A stretch of 64,000 nucleotides of DNA, taken from the NCBI GenBank assembly GCA_963598415.1, contig CAVBUH010000067.1, forward strand, positions 55,430-119,429, written 5' to 3'. The notes under the pieces were generated by a model that was given only the letters and a program-made list of their open reading frames with translations, was not told where the DNA came from and ran no database searches. Made by a program: the position numbers and the translations under genes. The number at the start of each line of letters is the position of its first letter. Positions within the stretch are counted from its first letter, which is position 1. This DNA is from Colimorpha_A sp900556615 (GTDB lineage: Bacteria; Bacillota; Clostridia; Oscillospirales; CAG-272). Shown here piece by piece: positions 1-8,956 of the stretch.

Positions 1-436
1 TGTATGGAAACAAAAGGCTGTGAAATAACTAAATAGTATTATAACACATTTATGCTAAAAAGCAAAGTGTTTTTTCAATAAAGTTAAAATTTTATGTTTT
101 ATACATATGCAAAGTCGAAACTTTGTGTCATGTTTATCAAAAAAATCAGCTATTTGATTCGCAAAATGGTAAATGAACAGCCATTTGTTTGGGGAGATTA
201 CCAAAGCAAATACTTCATGTCAAGAATGAAAGCAAGATGCCGCCGGTTTGAAACGGCGGAATATTTTTTCTGCGAAGAGCGCGTTCCGTCAGAATATCGA
301 ACAATATACGCTTTTTGTCGGAAGCAAGAAAAGCGCCCATTTCCTTGATGAGGTTTGTTTTGCGCTCTTATAGAATCATATAATCTCAATATAAATTATA
401 TGTAAATATTGAAAAACAGTGAAAATGGGAAAAGTT
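1..436. other. intergenic, no supported gene
   Basis: No reading frame here has a convincing ribosome binding site or a recognisable product. The one ORF of 84 codons (94-348) runs straight through a terminator-like hairpin at 240-259 and has a low-complexity, family-free translation. The stretch is AT-rich and probably holds the 3' end of a transcript entering from the left. Confidence 0.5.
238..270 (+). terminator. intrinsic terminator
   Basis: The arms CCGCCG (240-245) and CGGCGG (254-259) are separated by an 8-nt loop and followed by AATATTTTTT. This is a classic rho-independent terminator on the plus strand, probably ending a gene located left of the window. Confidence 0.6.
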
Positions 437-883
437 TTATTGCTTCGCCCTTTTCATATAGATATAAAATTCAAATACAATACGAAAAAGGAGTGAGAAG
501 GCGTTTACCGCACAGATTTGAAAAAGAGCAGTCCTGAAAACCGAATAAGCTTCATCGGCTCTGTTTCCGTAGATAAGTGAAAAATTACAGTTTACCGTAT
601 AATAGAAGGACACTGCCGCCCATATCAAGCAAGAGGAAAAATAGGATATCGGATAAGCACTTTTAAATGGATTCGAGCGATAAAAGTGTATATCTGTTAT
701 GAGAGAACAGAGAAGCAGGATGGCAATTATGATAACATTGATTCGTTTTGCAGCAGCGGCATTTCCCAATTGTCCGAAGGTTATTAAAGCTTGCATAACA
801 GGCAGCGAGAAAAAAAGAGAAGAAAGTGAAATTCCTGCGAATACGGGGGATGCTGCTTTTGAATATTTCACTGTAATATCCAT
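437..883 (-). CDS. small multi-pass membrane protein, unknown function
   Basis: The 148-aa product has about four hydrophobic segments (roughly residues 15-38, 46-64, 78-95 and 118-140), a short charged N-terminus and a basic C-terminus (MKRAKQ). I do not recognise the family and see no catalytic motif. The start is supported by a good Shine-Dalgarno sequence (GGTGAGGAAAG) a few bases upstream of the ATG on the minus strand. It is divergent from the zinc-ribbon membrane protein at 1119 and has no operon partner. It probably resides in the cytoplasmic membrane. Confidence 0.55.
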   Translation of the reverse strand: MDITVKYSKAASPVFAGISLSSLFFSLPVMQALITFGQLGNAAAAKRINVIIIAILLLCSLITDIHFYRSNPFKSAYPISYFSSCLIWAAVSFYYTVNCNFSLIYGNRADEAYSVFRTALFQICAVNAFSLLFRIVFEFYIYMKRAKQ

Positions 884-1049
884 ATTCTTTCCTCACCAAA
901 TTTACGGTAGTCGTAATCTTTTCTGTTTTCGTTTGAATTATTATATCATACTTGGTTACTAATTGCAATATGGTATTGCAGAACTCACATTTGATTTGTC
1001 AAATATGGATATTTTGTAAAAATACTGCGTAATTTTTATGAAATTAGTA

Positions 1050-1078
1050 TTGACAGCCTTAATTTATTGGTATATAAT
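1050..1078 (+). promoter_or_regulatory. sigma-A type promoter
   Basis: TTGACA (1050-1055) and TATAAT (1073-1078) are separated by exactly 17 bp, about 40 bp upstream of the ATG at 1119. Both hexamers match the vegetative consensus perfectly, predicting strong constitutive transcription of the zinc-ribbon membrane protein. Confidence 0.8.
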
Positions 1079-1118
1079 ATATTAGAAAACAATAATTTAT
1101 CTGCGAGGTAACTATATT

Positions 1119-1571
1119 ATGAAAAACTGTCCGAATTGCAATAACCCCTGTGACGATAACGCCGCTTTTTGCAATAAATGCGGTACTCCTTTCCCCGGAA
1201 GTGCGCCTCAGTATCAGGCTCAGCCGATTTTTGATCCCTATGATCACACTGCCGCATTTGAAAAAGAGGACATTTCCCAGAATAAGGTTCTTGCTATGGC
1301 GCCTTATCTTATGGGATGGATTGGTATTATCATAGCGCTTCTTGCTATTAATAATTCCAAGTATGTTGCCTTTAACGTGAAGCAGGCGCTTAAGCTTGAG
1401 GTGTGCTCTATCCTTTCCGTTTTTCTGTGCATCATCCCGATTCTCGGATGGATTGCCTTTGGTGTTTGTGCGATTATAATTTTTGTCCTTAAGATCATGG
1501 GATTCTTTTATGTTTGCGGAGGAAAAGCGAAAGAGCTTCCGATTGTCAGAGGACTCGGTTTTCTTAAATAA
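1119..1571 (+). CDS. zinc-ribbon membrane protein (DUF4870/Tic20-like)
   Basis: The 150-aa protein begins with a zinc ribbon whose cysteines are C4, C7, C18 and C21. A proline/glutamine-rich linker follows, then a membrane domain with about three hydrophobic segments (near residues 63-80, 92-112 and 115-140). The segment around 'VAFNVKQAL' resembles the DUF4870 family, where an 'F-N-x-x-Q' motif links two helices. The function of such proteins is not established. An RBS (GCGAGGT) and a perfect sigma-A promoter lie directly upstream, and the gene appears monocistronic. The ribbon is an obvious call; the DUF4870 assignment is by motif resemblance. Confidence 0.7.
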   Translation: MKNCPNCNNPCDDNAAFCNKCGTPFPGSAPQYQAQPIFDPYDHTAAFEKEDISQNKVLAMAPYLMGWIGIIIALLAINNSKYVAFNVKQALKLEVCSILSVFLCIIPILGWIAFGVCAIIIFVLKIMGFFYVCGGKAKELPIVRGLGFLK

Positions 1572-1621
1572 GCTATAAATTTTTTACATAAGGTAGGCGC
1601 GTTTGCAAAAGGCAGATGCGC

Positions 1622-2602
1622 TTACTCTTTTTTTATAGCTTTTTTCCATTTTGCCGGAGTTGTGCCGTATTGCTCCCGAAAGCGCTTATGAAAAAAGCTA
1701 TTGTTTTCGTATCCGATGGCTTCGGAAATTTCAGTTACCGACATATCACTGTTAATCAGCAGCTGCTCGGCTTCACAAAAACGTTTTTCTTTGATAAGCT
1801 CACTGAACGATGCGCCGAAAAGCTGCTTTATAAGACGGCTTACATACTGAGGCGTCATTCCGAGAAGCTCGGCAAGCTCCGAAAGGGAGGCAGTACGGTA
1901 ATTGGTTTGAATATAGTCGGTGACGATGGTTTTTTCCGATTCTTCGGGGGAGCTTTCTGATGTACTATGAATGAGCGTCTCGGGGTACATTTCAAGATAT
2001 CGGAAAAGCAAAGAAAGTGTATCGGTAAGTATGATTTGCGGAACGTTCCTCTCAAAGAATGTCGAATGAATCATGTTTTCAAGGATATTCTCTATTGAAA
2101 AATGATCTCCTATTTTGAATATCAGATACCTTGATTTTCCGTTTTCGGAGATATTATTATCGGCAAAATCAGAGAGAGCTTCCGAGTTGCGGAATCTTGT
2201 GCCTGCAAGCTGTAAAAAATCGTTTGAAATGACAAGATTTACGGCGATATCTTTTCTTCCCGATGCCGAGACAGAGTGCTTTGCATGGCGATTCATCAGC
2301 AGGAGCTCGCCTTTATCGAGAATGATCGTATGTCCATCTATAAAATGCGTAACAGAACCCTCGCAGACATACATCATTTCGATATAGCTGTGAGAATGAA
2401 TAGGGATATCGACAAAACGGGTGTGGGGTTTTACGATTATCATTTGCCTTATGCCTAACACGTTCCAAATGTAATCCTTACGCTTAAGCGGCATATTGGC
2501 AAATGCCGATTCTGCGTCGGAGGTCAGACTGTAATTTTCAGCGAGTACTGACATTTCTTCGGCGGTTATTTCAAAAAGTCGGGCAGTTAGCCGTTCATCC
2601 AT
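1622..2602 (-). CDS. AraC-family regulator, probable rhamnose operon activator
   Basis: The 326-aa protein has an N-terminal cupin-like sensor domain (about residues 55-150, with the 'HSHSYIEMMYV' stretch typical of AraC sugar sensors) and a C-terminal double helix-turn-helix (about 225-322). The second HTH ends in the AraC signature 'IGYENNSFFHKRFREQYG'. AraC proteins of this layout bind a sugar and activate adjacent promoters. The gene is divergent from rhaB, with about 210 bp of shared upstream DNA. Rhamnose or a phosphorylated intermediate as effector is inferred from position alone. The start codon lies 12 bp after an AGGA sequence. Confidence 0.85.
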   Translation of the reverse strand: MDERLTARLFEITAEEMSVLAENYSLTSDAESAFANMPLKRKDYIWNVLGIRQMIIVKPHTRFVDIPIHSHSYIEMMYVCEGSVTHFIDGHTIILDKGELLLMNRHAKHSVSASGRKDIAVNLVISNDFLQLAGTRFRNSEALSDFADNNISENGKSRYLIFKIGDHFSIENILENMIHSTFFERNVPQIILTDTLSLLFRYLEMYPETLIHSTSESSPEESEKTIVTDYIQTNYRTASLSELAELLGMTPQYVSRLIKQLFGASFSELIKEKRFCEAEQLLINSDMSVTEISEAIGYENNSFFHKRFREQYGTTPAKWKKAIKKE

Positions 2603-2718
2603 ATTTCTTTCATCCTATTATCAGCGTTATATTAGGATTTTATCACATATTTGTGCAATTTTCAAGTATAGCAGCGCAAAAATGTTAAAAAAGAATATTT
2701 TTTTGGTTAAAATACGCT

Positions 2719-2747
2719 CTTTTATATTCTGATGAATATGATATAAT
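2719..2747 (+). promoter_or_regulatory. probable activator-dependent rhaB promoter
   Basis: A consensus -10 (TATAAT, 2742-2747) lies about 65 bp upstream of the rhaB start. The expected -35 position (2719-2724) has no recognisable hexamer. A good -10 without a -35 is what an AraC-activated promoter looks like, so the divergent regulator is a natural candidate activator. I found no certain operator repeat. Confidence 0.4.
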
Positions 2748-2811
2748 TTATATTGAGAAAGGTTTGATGTGAAATCAGATCGGATCAATCGCAGAAAAGG
2801 AGAATTTTGTT

Positions 2812-4200
2812 TTGTATTATCTTGCAATTGATATCGGCGCTTCAAGCGGCAGACACATAATCGGATCGTATGAGAATGGGAAGCTTATTATCGAGGAAAT
2901 GTATCGGTTTCCGAACGGTATGAAAAAGAACGCTGATGGAACACTTGTATGGGATTCCGAGGCCCTCTTTGGTTATGTGAAGGCAGGAATTGCCGAGTGC
3001 GTTAAAAAGGGGAAAAGTCCGTCCTATATCGGTATAGATACTTGGGGAGTGGATTTTGCCCTGCTTGATGAGGATGGGAACCGTATCGGAGATACGGTCG
3101 GTTACCGTGATTCAAGGACTGCGGGAATGGATGACGAGGTATATAAGCTGATTCCCGAAAAGGAGCTTTACGCAAGAACCGGAATACAGAAGGAAATGTT
3201 TAATACGGTATACCAGCTTATGGCGGTGAAAAAAAATAACCCCGAATATCTTGAAAAAGCTGATCGCATCCTGATGATGCCGGAATATCTGAATTATCTG
3301 CTTACCGGTGAAAAATGCTCGGAATACACAAACGCCACCACAGGTCAGCTTGTTAATGCAGCAAGCTGCGACTGGGACTTTGATATCATCAGAAGGCTTG
3401 GATATCCCGAAAAAATTTTCGGTGAGCTGTTCTGTCCCGGCCATATTGTAGGAGAGCTTTCCGCGGAGATCGCGGAAGAAACCGGATGTTACGGGGCAAA
3501 GGTAATTCTTCCGGCAACTCACGATACCGGTTCCGCTGTCGTTTCGGTGCCGACGAATTCCGAGGATGTGATATATATAAGCTCCGGAACTTGGTCTCTT
3601 ATCGGCGTGGAGCGCCTTACTCCCGATACAAGTGAAGAAAGCAGGCTTCATAATTTCACAAATGAGGGCGGCTTTGATAAGAGATACCGGTATTTGAAAA
3701 ATATTACCGGACTTTGGATGATACAATCCATGAAAAAAGAGCTTGGCGGAGACTATACCTTCGATATGCTCTGTGAGATGGCGCAGGAATATGATTCCAC
3801 TAAGTTGAGAATAGATGTGAATGACAGGCGTTTTATGGCTCCGGAAAGTATGATTGACGAAGTTAAGACAGCGCTCGGATGTTCTGAGCTTTCGATTGGA
3901 GAACTGTTTGCTGTGGTCTATCACAGCCTTGCCGAGTGCTATAGGAAATCGGTGGAAGAGATAGAAGCGATGCTCGGAAGACCGATGAGAGCAATTCACA
4001 TTGTCGGCGGCGGAAGCAGAGATGAGTATCTTTGCCGTCTTACCGCCGAAAAGTGCGGGAAGCCTGTTTACGCAGGACCTAAGGAAGCTACCGCAATCGG
4101 AAATATTACCGCTCAGATGATCAGTACCGGCGTATTTACCGATCTGAGAGAAGCGAGAAACGTAATTTATAATTCCTTTAATGTAAAAGAGATTAAATGA
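2812..4200 (+). CDS. rhaB: rhamnulokinase
   Basis: The 462-aa FGGY-family sugar kinase phosphorylates L-rhamnulose to L-rhamnulose-1-phosphate in the cytoplasm. The N-terminal ATPase motif 'DIGASSGRHIIG' (residues 5-16) is the RhaB version of the phosphate-1 loop. Also present are 'GIDTWGVDFALLD', the 'SSGTWSLIG' segment and the C-terminal adenosine motif 'GGGSRDEYLCRLTAEKCG'. The length fits the family (about 460-490 aa). The start is TTG, chosen because AAAAGGAGA sits about 9 bp upstream and no suitable ATG exists. It is first in the catabolic operon, 18 bp before rhaA. Confidence 0.95.
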   Translation: MYYLAIDIGASSGRHIIGSYENGKLIIEEMYRFPNGMKKNADGTLVWDSEALFGYVKAGIAECVKKGKSPSYIGIDTWGVDFALLDEDGNRIGDTVGYRDSRTAGMDDEVYKLIPEKELYARTGIQKEMFNTVYQLMAVKKNNPEYLEKADRILMMPEYLNYLLTGEKCSEYTNATTGQLVNAASCDWDFDIIRRLGYPEKIFGELFCPGHIVGELSAEIAEETGCYGAKVILPATHDTGSAVVSVPTNSEDVIYISSGTWSLIGVERLTPDTSEESRLHNFTNEGGFDKRYRYLKNITGLWMIQSMKKELGGDYTFDMLCEMAQEYDSTKLRIDVNDRRFMAPESMIDEVKTALGCSELSIGELFAVVYHSLAECYRKSVEEIEAMLGRPMRAIHIVGGGSRDEYLCRLTAEKCGKPVYAGPKEATAIGNITAQMISTGVFTDLREARNVIYNSFNVKEIK

Positions 4201-4218
4201 TATAGGAGAATCTTTATT

Positions 4219-5466
4219 ATGAGTGTTATTTATGAGGCGGCAAAAAAGAAATACGCGGAATACGGTATCGATACCGATGAGGTAATCGAAAAGCTCGGAC
4301 AGGCTGAAATATCGGTTCACTGCTGGCAGGGAGACGATGTTTGCGGGTTTGACAGCAAGGACGCTCTGTCAGGAGGGATACAGACTACCGGAAATTATCC
4401 CGGAAAAGCGAGAACGCCGGAAGAACTCATGCAGGATCTTGACAAGGCGCTTTCCTTCTGCGGCGGAAAGCATAAGCTCAACCTTCATGCAAGCTATGCG
4501 ATATTTGAGGAAGGGGAGTTTGCCGACCGCGACGCGATAGAGCCGAAGCATTTCAAAAAATGGGTGGACTATGCAAAGAAACGCGGAATGGGTATCGACT
4601 TCAATCCGACGCTTTTCTCGCATCCCAAGGCAAAGCAGTTTACGCTGTCCTCTACGGATGAGGAAATCAGAACCTTTTGGGTTAATCATGTAAAAGCCTG
4701 CATCAGAATTTCGGAGTATTTTGCTGAGGAAACAGGTGTACCGTGTGTTATGAATATTTGGATTCCCGACGGTTATAAGGATATTCCTGCAGATAGAATC
4801 GGACCTCGCGCAAGATTTAAGAAATCGCTTGACGAGATCATTTCTATGCCCTATGACAAGGAAAAGGTATATATTACTCTTGAATCCAAGGTTTTCGGTA
4901 TCGGACTTGAAGCATATACAGTTGGTTCGGCAGAGTTTACTCTCGGTTATGCGCAGCAGAATGGGCTTGTTCCGCTTATGGATAACGGTCATTATCATCC
5001 TACTGAAGTTGTTTCCGATAAAATTTCCTCTCTTCTGATTCTTAATAAGAAGCTTGCACTTCATGTCACACGTCCGATGCGCTGGGACTCTGACCATGTT
5101 GTACGTCTTGACGATGAGACAAAGGAAATCGCGAAGGAGATTGTTGCAAGCGGAAGAATGAACGATATCGCAATGGCGCTCGATTTCTTTGACGCAAGCA
5201 TTAACCGCATTGCCGCCTGGGTTGTCGGTATAACAAGCTTCAGAAAAGCGCTGCTTTATGCTATGCTTACGCCGCATGCATATCTTACTGAGCTTCAAGA
5301 CAAGGAAGAATTTACAAAGCTTATGGTTATGCAGGAACAGTTTAAGATAATGCCGGCTGAAGCGGTATGGACCGAGTTCTGCGAGAGAAACGGCGTACCT
5401 TCCGATGAAAAATGGATGGCTGAAGTTGAAAAATATGAGAAGGAGATTCTTCTTAAAAGAGCTTGA
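4219..5466 (+). CDS. rhaA: L-rhamnose isomerase
   Basis: The 415-aa protein interconverts L-rhamnose and L-rhamnulose in the cytoplasm using a metal-dependent TIM barrel. Family signatures are plain: 'VHCWQGDDVCGF' near the N-terminus, 'LNLHASYAI', 'DFNPTLFSHP', 'MDNGHYHPTE' (metal and substrate ligands around residue 255) and 'MRWDSDHVV'. The length is nearly that of the E. coli enzyme (419 aa). It follows rhaB directly, so the two are almost certainly co-transcribed. A MITE-like repeat begins about 20 bp after the stop codon. Confidence 0.96.
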   Translation: MSVIYEAAKKKYAEYGIDTDEVIEKLGQAEISVHCWQGDDVCGFDSKDALSGGIQTTGNYPGKARTPEELMQDLDKALSFCGGKHKLNLHASYAIFEEGEFADRDAIEPKHFKKWVDYAKKRGMGIDFNPTLFSHPKAKQFTLSSTDEEIRTFWVNHVKACIRISEYFAEETGVPCVMNIWIPDGYKDIPADRIGPRARFKKSLDEIISMPYDKEKVYITLESKVFGIGLEAYTVGSAEFTLGYAQQNGLVPLMDNGHYHPTEVVSDKISSLLILNKKLALHVTRPMRWDSDHVVRLDDETKEIAKEIVASGRMNDIAMALDFFDASINRIAAWVVGITSFRKALLYAMLTPHAYLTELQDKEEFTKLMVMQEQFKIMPAEAVWTEFCERNGVPSDEKWMAEVEKYEKEILLKRA

Positions 5467-6167
5467 CATTGTTCTGTTGTATTATTAAGGCGATACCGCA
5501 CAATGATTACTGCGTAGCTGCGCCGCCGGATTTTTCGTCAGACGATACCAATTGAGGAGACAAGAGTGGCTCCTTTGCCGACGAAATTTGTGAAGTTGAC
5601 GGAAAAGATACAAGCATATGCGCAGCAAAGGCGATAGCCGTGTACCCGGCGGTATTGCCTCAAAAAACGAAAGATAAACAATGTTTGCTCTGAATATCCG
5701 CAGCAGCCACGATGTCCAAACAGTCTGTTGAGCGTCGTCTGTAAGGGCAAGGATTTATGTACAAGTCTATAAAAATCCTTGCACATACCACCCAAAGCAT
5801 AGAAATTTGGTTTATTTGTGTCGCTTTTCGGTTGTTAGTCAGACATTCTATAAGCAGATTCCATTCTTATCCTGACCATGTCCGGCTACTCCTGTGTTTG
5901 ATGATGATTTTTCTGTAAGTTTAGAAAAAGGAAGCGCTGTTGGGATTTATATCGCGGGGGTTGTCGCATAAGGGATGCTTCAGCCCCCGATGCAGCTTCT
6001 GCCGGATTGAATGCCGGTATTTTACCTGTTAAGCAATACAGTAATTGTACATTGGCAAAGTCTATCGGTCACAGAAAAAGCTGTATTCCGTGTTTGGACT
6101 CAGTTTTGCTGTTTCATGCAGCCGATCTGCCAATACAAAGCATTTGAAAAAAAGGAAAACGAATAAA
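5467..6167. other. 700-bp gap holding a repeat and no intact gene
   Basis: The first part holds a MITE-like repeat (5485-5663). The remaining 500 bp has several short frames broken by stops. One fragment near 5900-5970 reads 'DDDFSVSLEKGSAVGIYIAG' before a stop and may be the 3' end of a decayed gene, but I cannot assign it. The gap splits the rhamnose operon between rhaA and the PHP gene, which could therefore have its own promoter. Confidence 0.5.
5485..5663 (-). repeat. MITE-like TTAA-ended repeat, copy 1
   Basis: This 179-bp element starts TTAAGGCGATACCGC and ends GCGGTATTGCCTCAA, imperfect copies of the family's 15-bp terminal inverted repeat (TTAAGGCAATACCGC). It shares the interior block CCGACGAAATTTGTG with other full copies. 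Orientation is opposite to the copy at 45977. It has no coding capacity and sits directly after rhaA. Confidence 0.8.
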
Positions 6168-7310
6168 ATGAATCTTGAAGAATTGAAACGTCTTTCTTTG
6201 CCGGAGATCGGCAAAACGCATTATATCAACAATCACATTCATACCTGTCATTCTTTTTCTCCCTATAGTCCTACGGAGGCGGTATATACCGCGTATATAA
6301 ACGGTCTTGCGACGGCGGGAATCGTGGATCACGATACTACCGCGGGTGCCAGAGAGTTTATAGAGGCAGGAAAGATCATCGGTATGCCGATAACGGTTGG
6401 AGCGGAGTGCCGAATTGATATGTCAAGAACGAAGCTGAACGGAAAGAGACTTAATAATCCCGATCAGATATCTGTGGCATATGTTGCCATGCACGGAATT
6501 CCTCACAGCAATATCGAAAAGGTTGACGAGTTTTTTGCCCCTTACCGTGAGAAGAGAAATATTAGAAATCGCGGAATGATCGAGAATATAAACCGCCTCA
6601 CAGAATCCTTCGGAATCCTGCTTAATTTCGAAAGAGACGTGCTTCCGCTTTCGGTAACCTCTGTGACAGAGCGGCATCTTTTGTTCGCGCTTACGAAAAA
6701 AATTACGGCGCGATATACTGCTCCCGCCGATGTTGTTGCCTATATGAAAGAGGTTATGGGAATACCGGTATCCGAAAAAGCTGAAATAAATATTTTGAAC
6801 GGAGACAAGACTCCGGAATATTATGAATATGATATTCTCGGAGTTCTCAAAAGCGGTCTTGTTGAGAAAATCTATATTCCTGCGACAGACGAGCTGCCCG
6901 ATGTCATGGAATATACCGATATGGTAAGGAAATACGGAGGAATCTCCGCATACGCTTATCTTGGAGATGTCGGAAGCTCGGTTACCGGAGATAAAAAGGC
7001 GCAGAAATTTGAGGACGATTACCTTGAAGATTTGTTTGACGTCATCGGAGAATACGGATTTGACGCTGTTACCTTCATGCCGACAAGAAATACCCCGGAG
7101 CAGCTTGACAGATTGATGGCGCTTTGTAAAAAGAGACATTTCTTCCAGATAAGCGGTGAGGACATTAATTCTCCCAGACAGAAGTTTGTATGTCCCGCAT
7201 ATGATAATCCGAAGTTTGCCCATCTTGTGGATGCCGCGTATACGCTTATAAAATACGAGGAGCTTGCCGATACCGATCGCAAGGCGGCGCGCGAGCTGAT
7301 AAAAGCTTGA
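6168..7310 (+). CDS. PHP-domain metal-dependent phosphoesterase-like protein
   Basis: The 380-aa protein has the PHP-domain metal-ligand motifs: H23-x-H25 with H28 ('NHIHTCHSF'), 'GIVDHDTT' (D54, H55, D56) and 'VGAECR' (E80). PHP proteins hydrolyse phosphomonoesters or related bonds. The substrate here is unknown, but the gene lies inside the rhamnose operon, suggesting a phosphorylated sugar or triose-type intermediate. The ATG at 6168 is preferred because AAAAGGAAAACG precedes it. An in-frame extension to 6045 would add 41 residues unlike the family. The stop is 16 bp from the next gene, so the two are coupled. Confidence 0.75.
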   Translation: MNLEELKRLSLPEIGKTHYINNHIHTCHSFSPYSPTEAVYTAYINGLATAGIVDHDTTAGAREFIEAGKIIGMPITVGAECRIDMSRTKLNGKRLNNPDQISVAYVAMHGIPHSNIEKVDEFFAPYREKRNIRNRGMIENINRLTESFGILLNFERDVLPLSVTSVTERHLLFALTKKITARYTAPADVVAYMKEVMGIPVSEKAEINILNGDKTPEYYEYDILGVLKSGLVEKIYIPATDELPDVMEYTDMVRKYGGISAYAYLGDVGSSVTGDKKAQKFEDDYLEDLFDVIGEYGFDAVTFMPTRNTPEQLDRLMALCKKRHFFQISGEDINSPRQKFVCPAYDNPKFAHLVDAAYTLIKYEELADTDRKAARELIKA

Positions 7311-7326
7311 GAAAGGTGATAAAATA

Positions 7327-8382
7327 ATGGAAAACTTAATAAAGCTTCAGGAAATGTCGAATAAATACGGAAAGAATCCGTCATATGTGCTTGCCGGAGG
7401 AGGGAATACCTCCTATAAAACGGCGGATACGCTATATGTAAAGGGCTCCGGGACATCCCTTGCTACCATAAAGGCAGAGGACTTTGTTCGTCTTGACCGA
7501 GCGAAGCTTGATGCTATGTGGAAAAAGAAATATTCCGATGATGAGAAAACGAGAGAAAGTGAGGTTCTTGCCGATATGATGGCGGCAAGACTTGAGGGAG
7601 AAACCCGCCGTCCGAGCGTGGAAACCCTGCTCCATAATCTTTTTCCGCAAAGCTTTGTTCTTCACGTTCATCCGGCGGCGGTCAACGGTATGACATGCGG
7701 CAAGGCGGGGAAGCAAATGTCGGAAAAACTTTTTCCGGAATCGGTATGGGTTGACGCTTGCAAGCCGGGCTATATTCTCGCGGATATTTGCAGGGAACAG
7801 CTTGATGGATATAAAAAGCGTACGGGAAAAGATGCTTATCTTCTTTTTTTACAGAATCACGGCGTGTTTTTTGCCGGTAATAGCGTAGAGGAAATTGACG
7901 ATCTTGCCGAGAAGGTTATGGAAACAGTTAATTCTGTTATCTCCGGCGAAACAGAATATATTGGGAAGAGGCTTTCGCAATATCTGGGAACCGAGTTTTA
8001 TGAGTATTTGAATACTCCTGAGATTGCAACGTTTGATCCGTCTTTCAGAAGCCCTACTCCGGATCACATCGTGTACTGCAAAGCGAAGTACATGGTGATT
8101 GAGCCTAACTCGGCTTCTGACGTTTGGAAAGCAGAGCTTTCCGCCTTTGAGTCGAAAAATGGATATAAGCCTCGTGTGATCATTGTAAATCGCCGCGGAG
8201 CCTATGTCTTTGGTACGGACGCCAAACAGCTTGATACTGTAAAAAATGTCTTTCTTGATCATGTTAAAGTGTTTGCCAATGCCGAGTCTTTCGGGGGATA
8301 TTCTGAAATGAGCGAAGAGCTTGTTGATTTTATCGTGAATTGGGAAGTGGAAAGTTATCGTGCTAAGGTGAGCGGAAATTGA
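7327..8382 (+). CDS. class II aldolase/adducin-family protein, RhaE-like without dehydrogenase domain
   Basis: The 351-aa protein has the class II aldolase fold: 'GGGNTSYK' (24-31, phosphate binding), metal ligands 'HVHP' (H113, H115) and 'QNHGVFF' (H178). Sequence and layout (including 'TPDHIV' in the second half) resemble the aldolase half of RhaEW, the fused rhamnulose-1-phosphate aldolase/lactaldehyde dehydrogenase. The C-terminal short-chain dehydrogenase domain is absent, and the protein is about half the fusion's length. The operon also has a canonical RhaD, so this second aldolase may act on another substrate or with the PHP protein. The aldolase family is certain, the reaction is not. 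Confidence 0.75.
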   Translation: MENLIKLQEMSNKYGKNPSYVLAGGGNTSYKTADTLYVKGSGTSLATIKAEDFVRLDRAKLDAMWKKKYSDDEKTRESEVLADMMAARLEGETRRPSVETLLHNLFPQSFVLHVHPAAVNGMTCGKAGKQMSEKLFPESVWVDACKPGYILADICREQLDGYKKRTGKDAYLLFLQNHGVFFAGNSVEEIDDLAEKVMETVNSVISGETEYIGKRLSQYLGTEFYEYLNTPEIATFDPSFRSPTPDHIVYCKAKYMVIEPNSASDVWKAELSAFESKNGYKPRVIIVNRRGAYVFGTDAKQLDTVKNVFLDHVKVFANAESFGGYSEMSEELVDFIVNWEVESYRAKVSGN

Positions 8383-8512
8383 TTGAAATTCACAAAATAG
8401 TGTTGTGATATTTGTGAATATGTTCAAATGAACAGTTCGAATTACACAAAAATCGTTGAGATTGTTTATTGAAAAATAACAAAAGATGCTTTATAATATT
8501 AGGTAGAAAAGT

Positions 8513-8827
8513 ATGATAAAAAAAGCGTTCAGAATGAAGCTGTTCAATGGAATGGCGGAAGAATATAGAAAGCGTCATAACCTGATTTGGCAAGAAATGG
8601 TAGATATGATTCGCGAATACGGCGGACATAATTATTCTATATTCCTTGATACCGAAACCAATATCCTTTTTGGATATATCGAGCTTGAGGACGAGGATTT
8701 ATGGAAAAAAAGCGCAGATACTGCCATTTGCCGCAAGTGGTGGGATTATATGGCTGATATTATGGAGACCAATCCCGACAACAGTCCCGTTTCTGCCGAT
8801 CTTATTCAAGTTTTTGAGCTTAAGTAG
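8513..8827 (+). CDS. rhaM: L-rhamnose mutarotase
   Basis: The 104-aa dimeric alpha/beta-barrel protein interconverts the alpha and beta anomers of L-rhamnose, feeding the isomerase. It matches the family in length (about 104 aa) and in key stretches: 'AFRMKLFNGMAEEYRKRHN' (catalytic His in the 'RHN' segment), 'NYSIFLD' and 'WWDYMADIM'. The start at 8513 fits the family's N-terminus ('MIKKAF'). A truncated MITE-like fragment and a strong hairpin follow immediately, before rhaD. Confidence 0.93.
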   Translation: MIKKAFRMKLFNGMAEEYRKRHNLIWQEMVDMIREYGGHNYSIFLDTETNILFGYIELEDEDLWKKSADTAICRKWWDYMADIMETNPDNSPVSADLIQVFELK

Positions 8828-8887
8828 TTAAGGCAACACCGCCGGGTGCACGCAAACGCCTTTGTTGCGCATTAACTTTTGCCTTAA
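8828..8887 (+). repeat. truncated MITE-like repeat fragment
   Basis: This 60-bp piece begins TTAAGGCAACACCGC one base after the rhaM stop and follows the left end of the family ('GGGTGCAC' interior). It ends TTTTGCCTTAA without the expected GCGGTA. It looks like a solo left end or internal-deletion derivative. Confidence 0.65.
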
Positions 8888-8888
8888 T

Positions 8889-8934
8889 ATTCCGCCGTTA
8901 TGGGATGATGCTTTCCCGGACGGCGGAATTTTTA
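8889..8934 (+). terminator. intrinsic terminator between rhaM and rhaD
   Basis: A perfect 10-bp stem (ATTCCGCCGT at 8889-8898 with ACGGCGGAAT at 8920-8929) is followed by TTTTTA. It lies inside the operon, so rhaD transcription is either partly attenuated or starts from its own promoter. Confidence 0.7.
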
Positions 8935-8956
8935 TCTGAGGCAAAGGGGAGTTAGT

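Noticed and set aside
94..348. 84-codon plus-strand frame
   Set aside because: It crosses a clear intrinsic terminator, has no good RBS and no recognisable domain.
3112..4320. 402-codon minus-strand frame
   Set aside because: It is antisense to rhaB, whose family and RBS are certain; the translation is a codon-bias shadow with no domain.
4369..5469. 366-codon minus-strand frame
   Set aside because: It is antisense to rhaA, with composition typical of a shadow frame.
6045..6167. N-terminal extension of the PHP gene
   Set aside because: The extra 41 residues are Cys/Lys-rich, unlike the family, and the better RBS is at 6155-6160.
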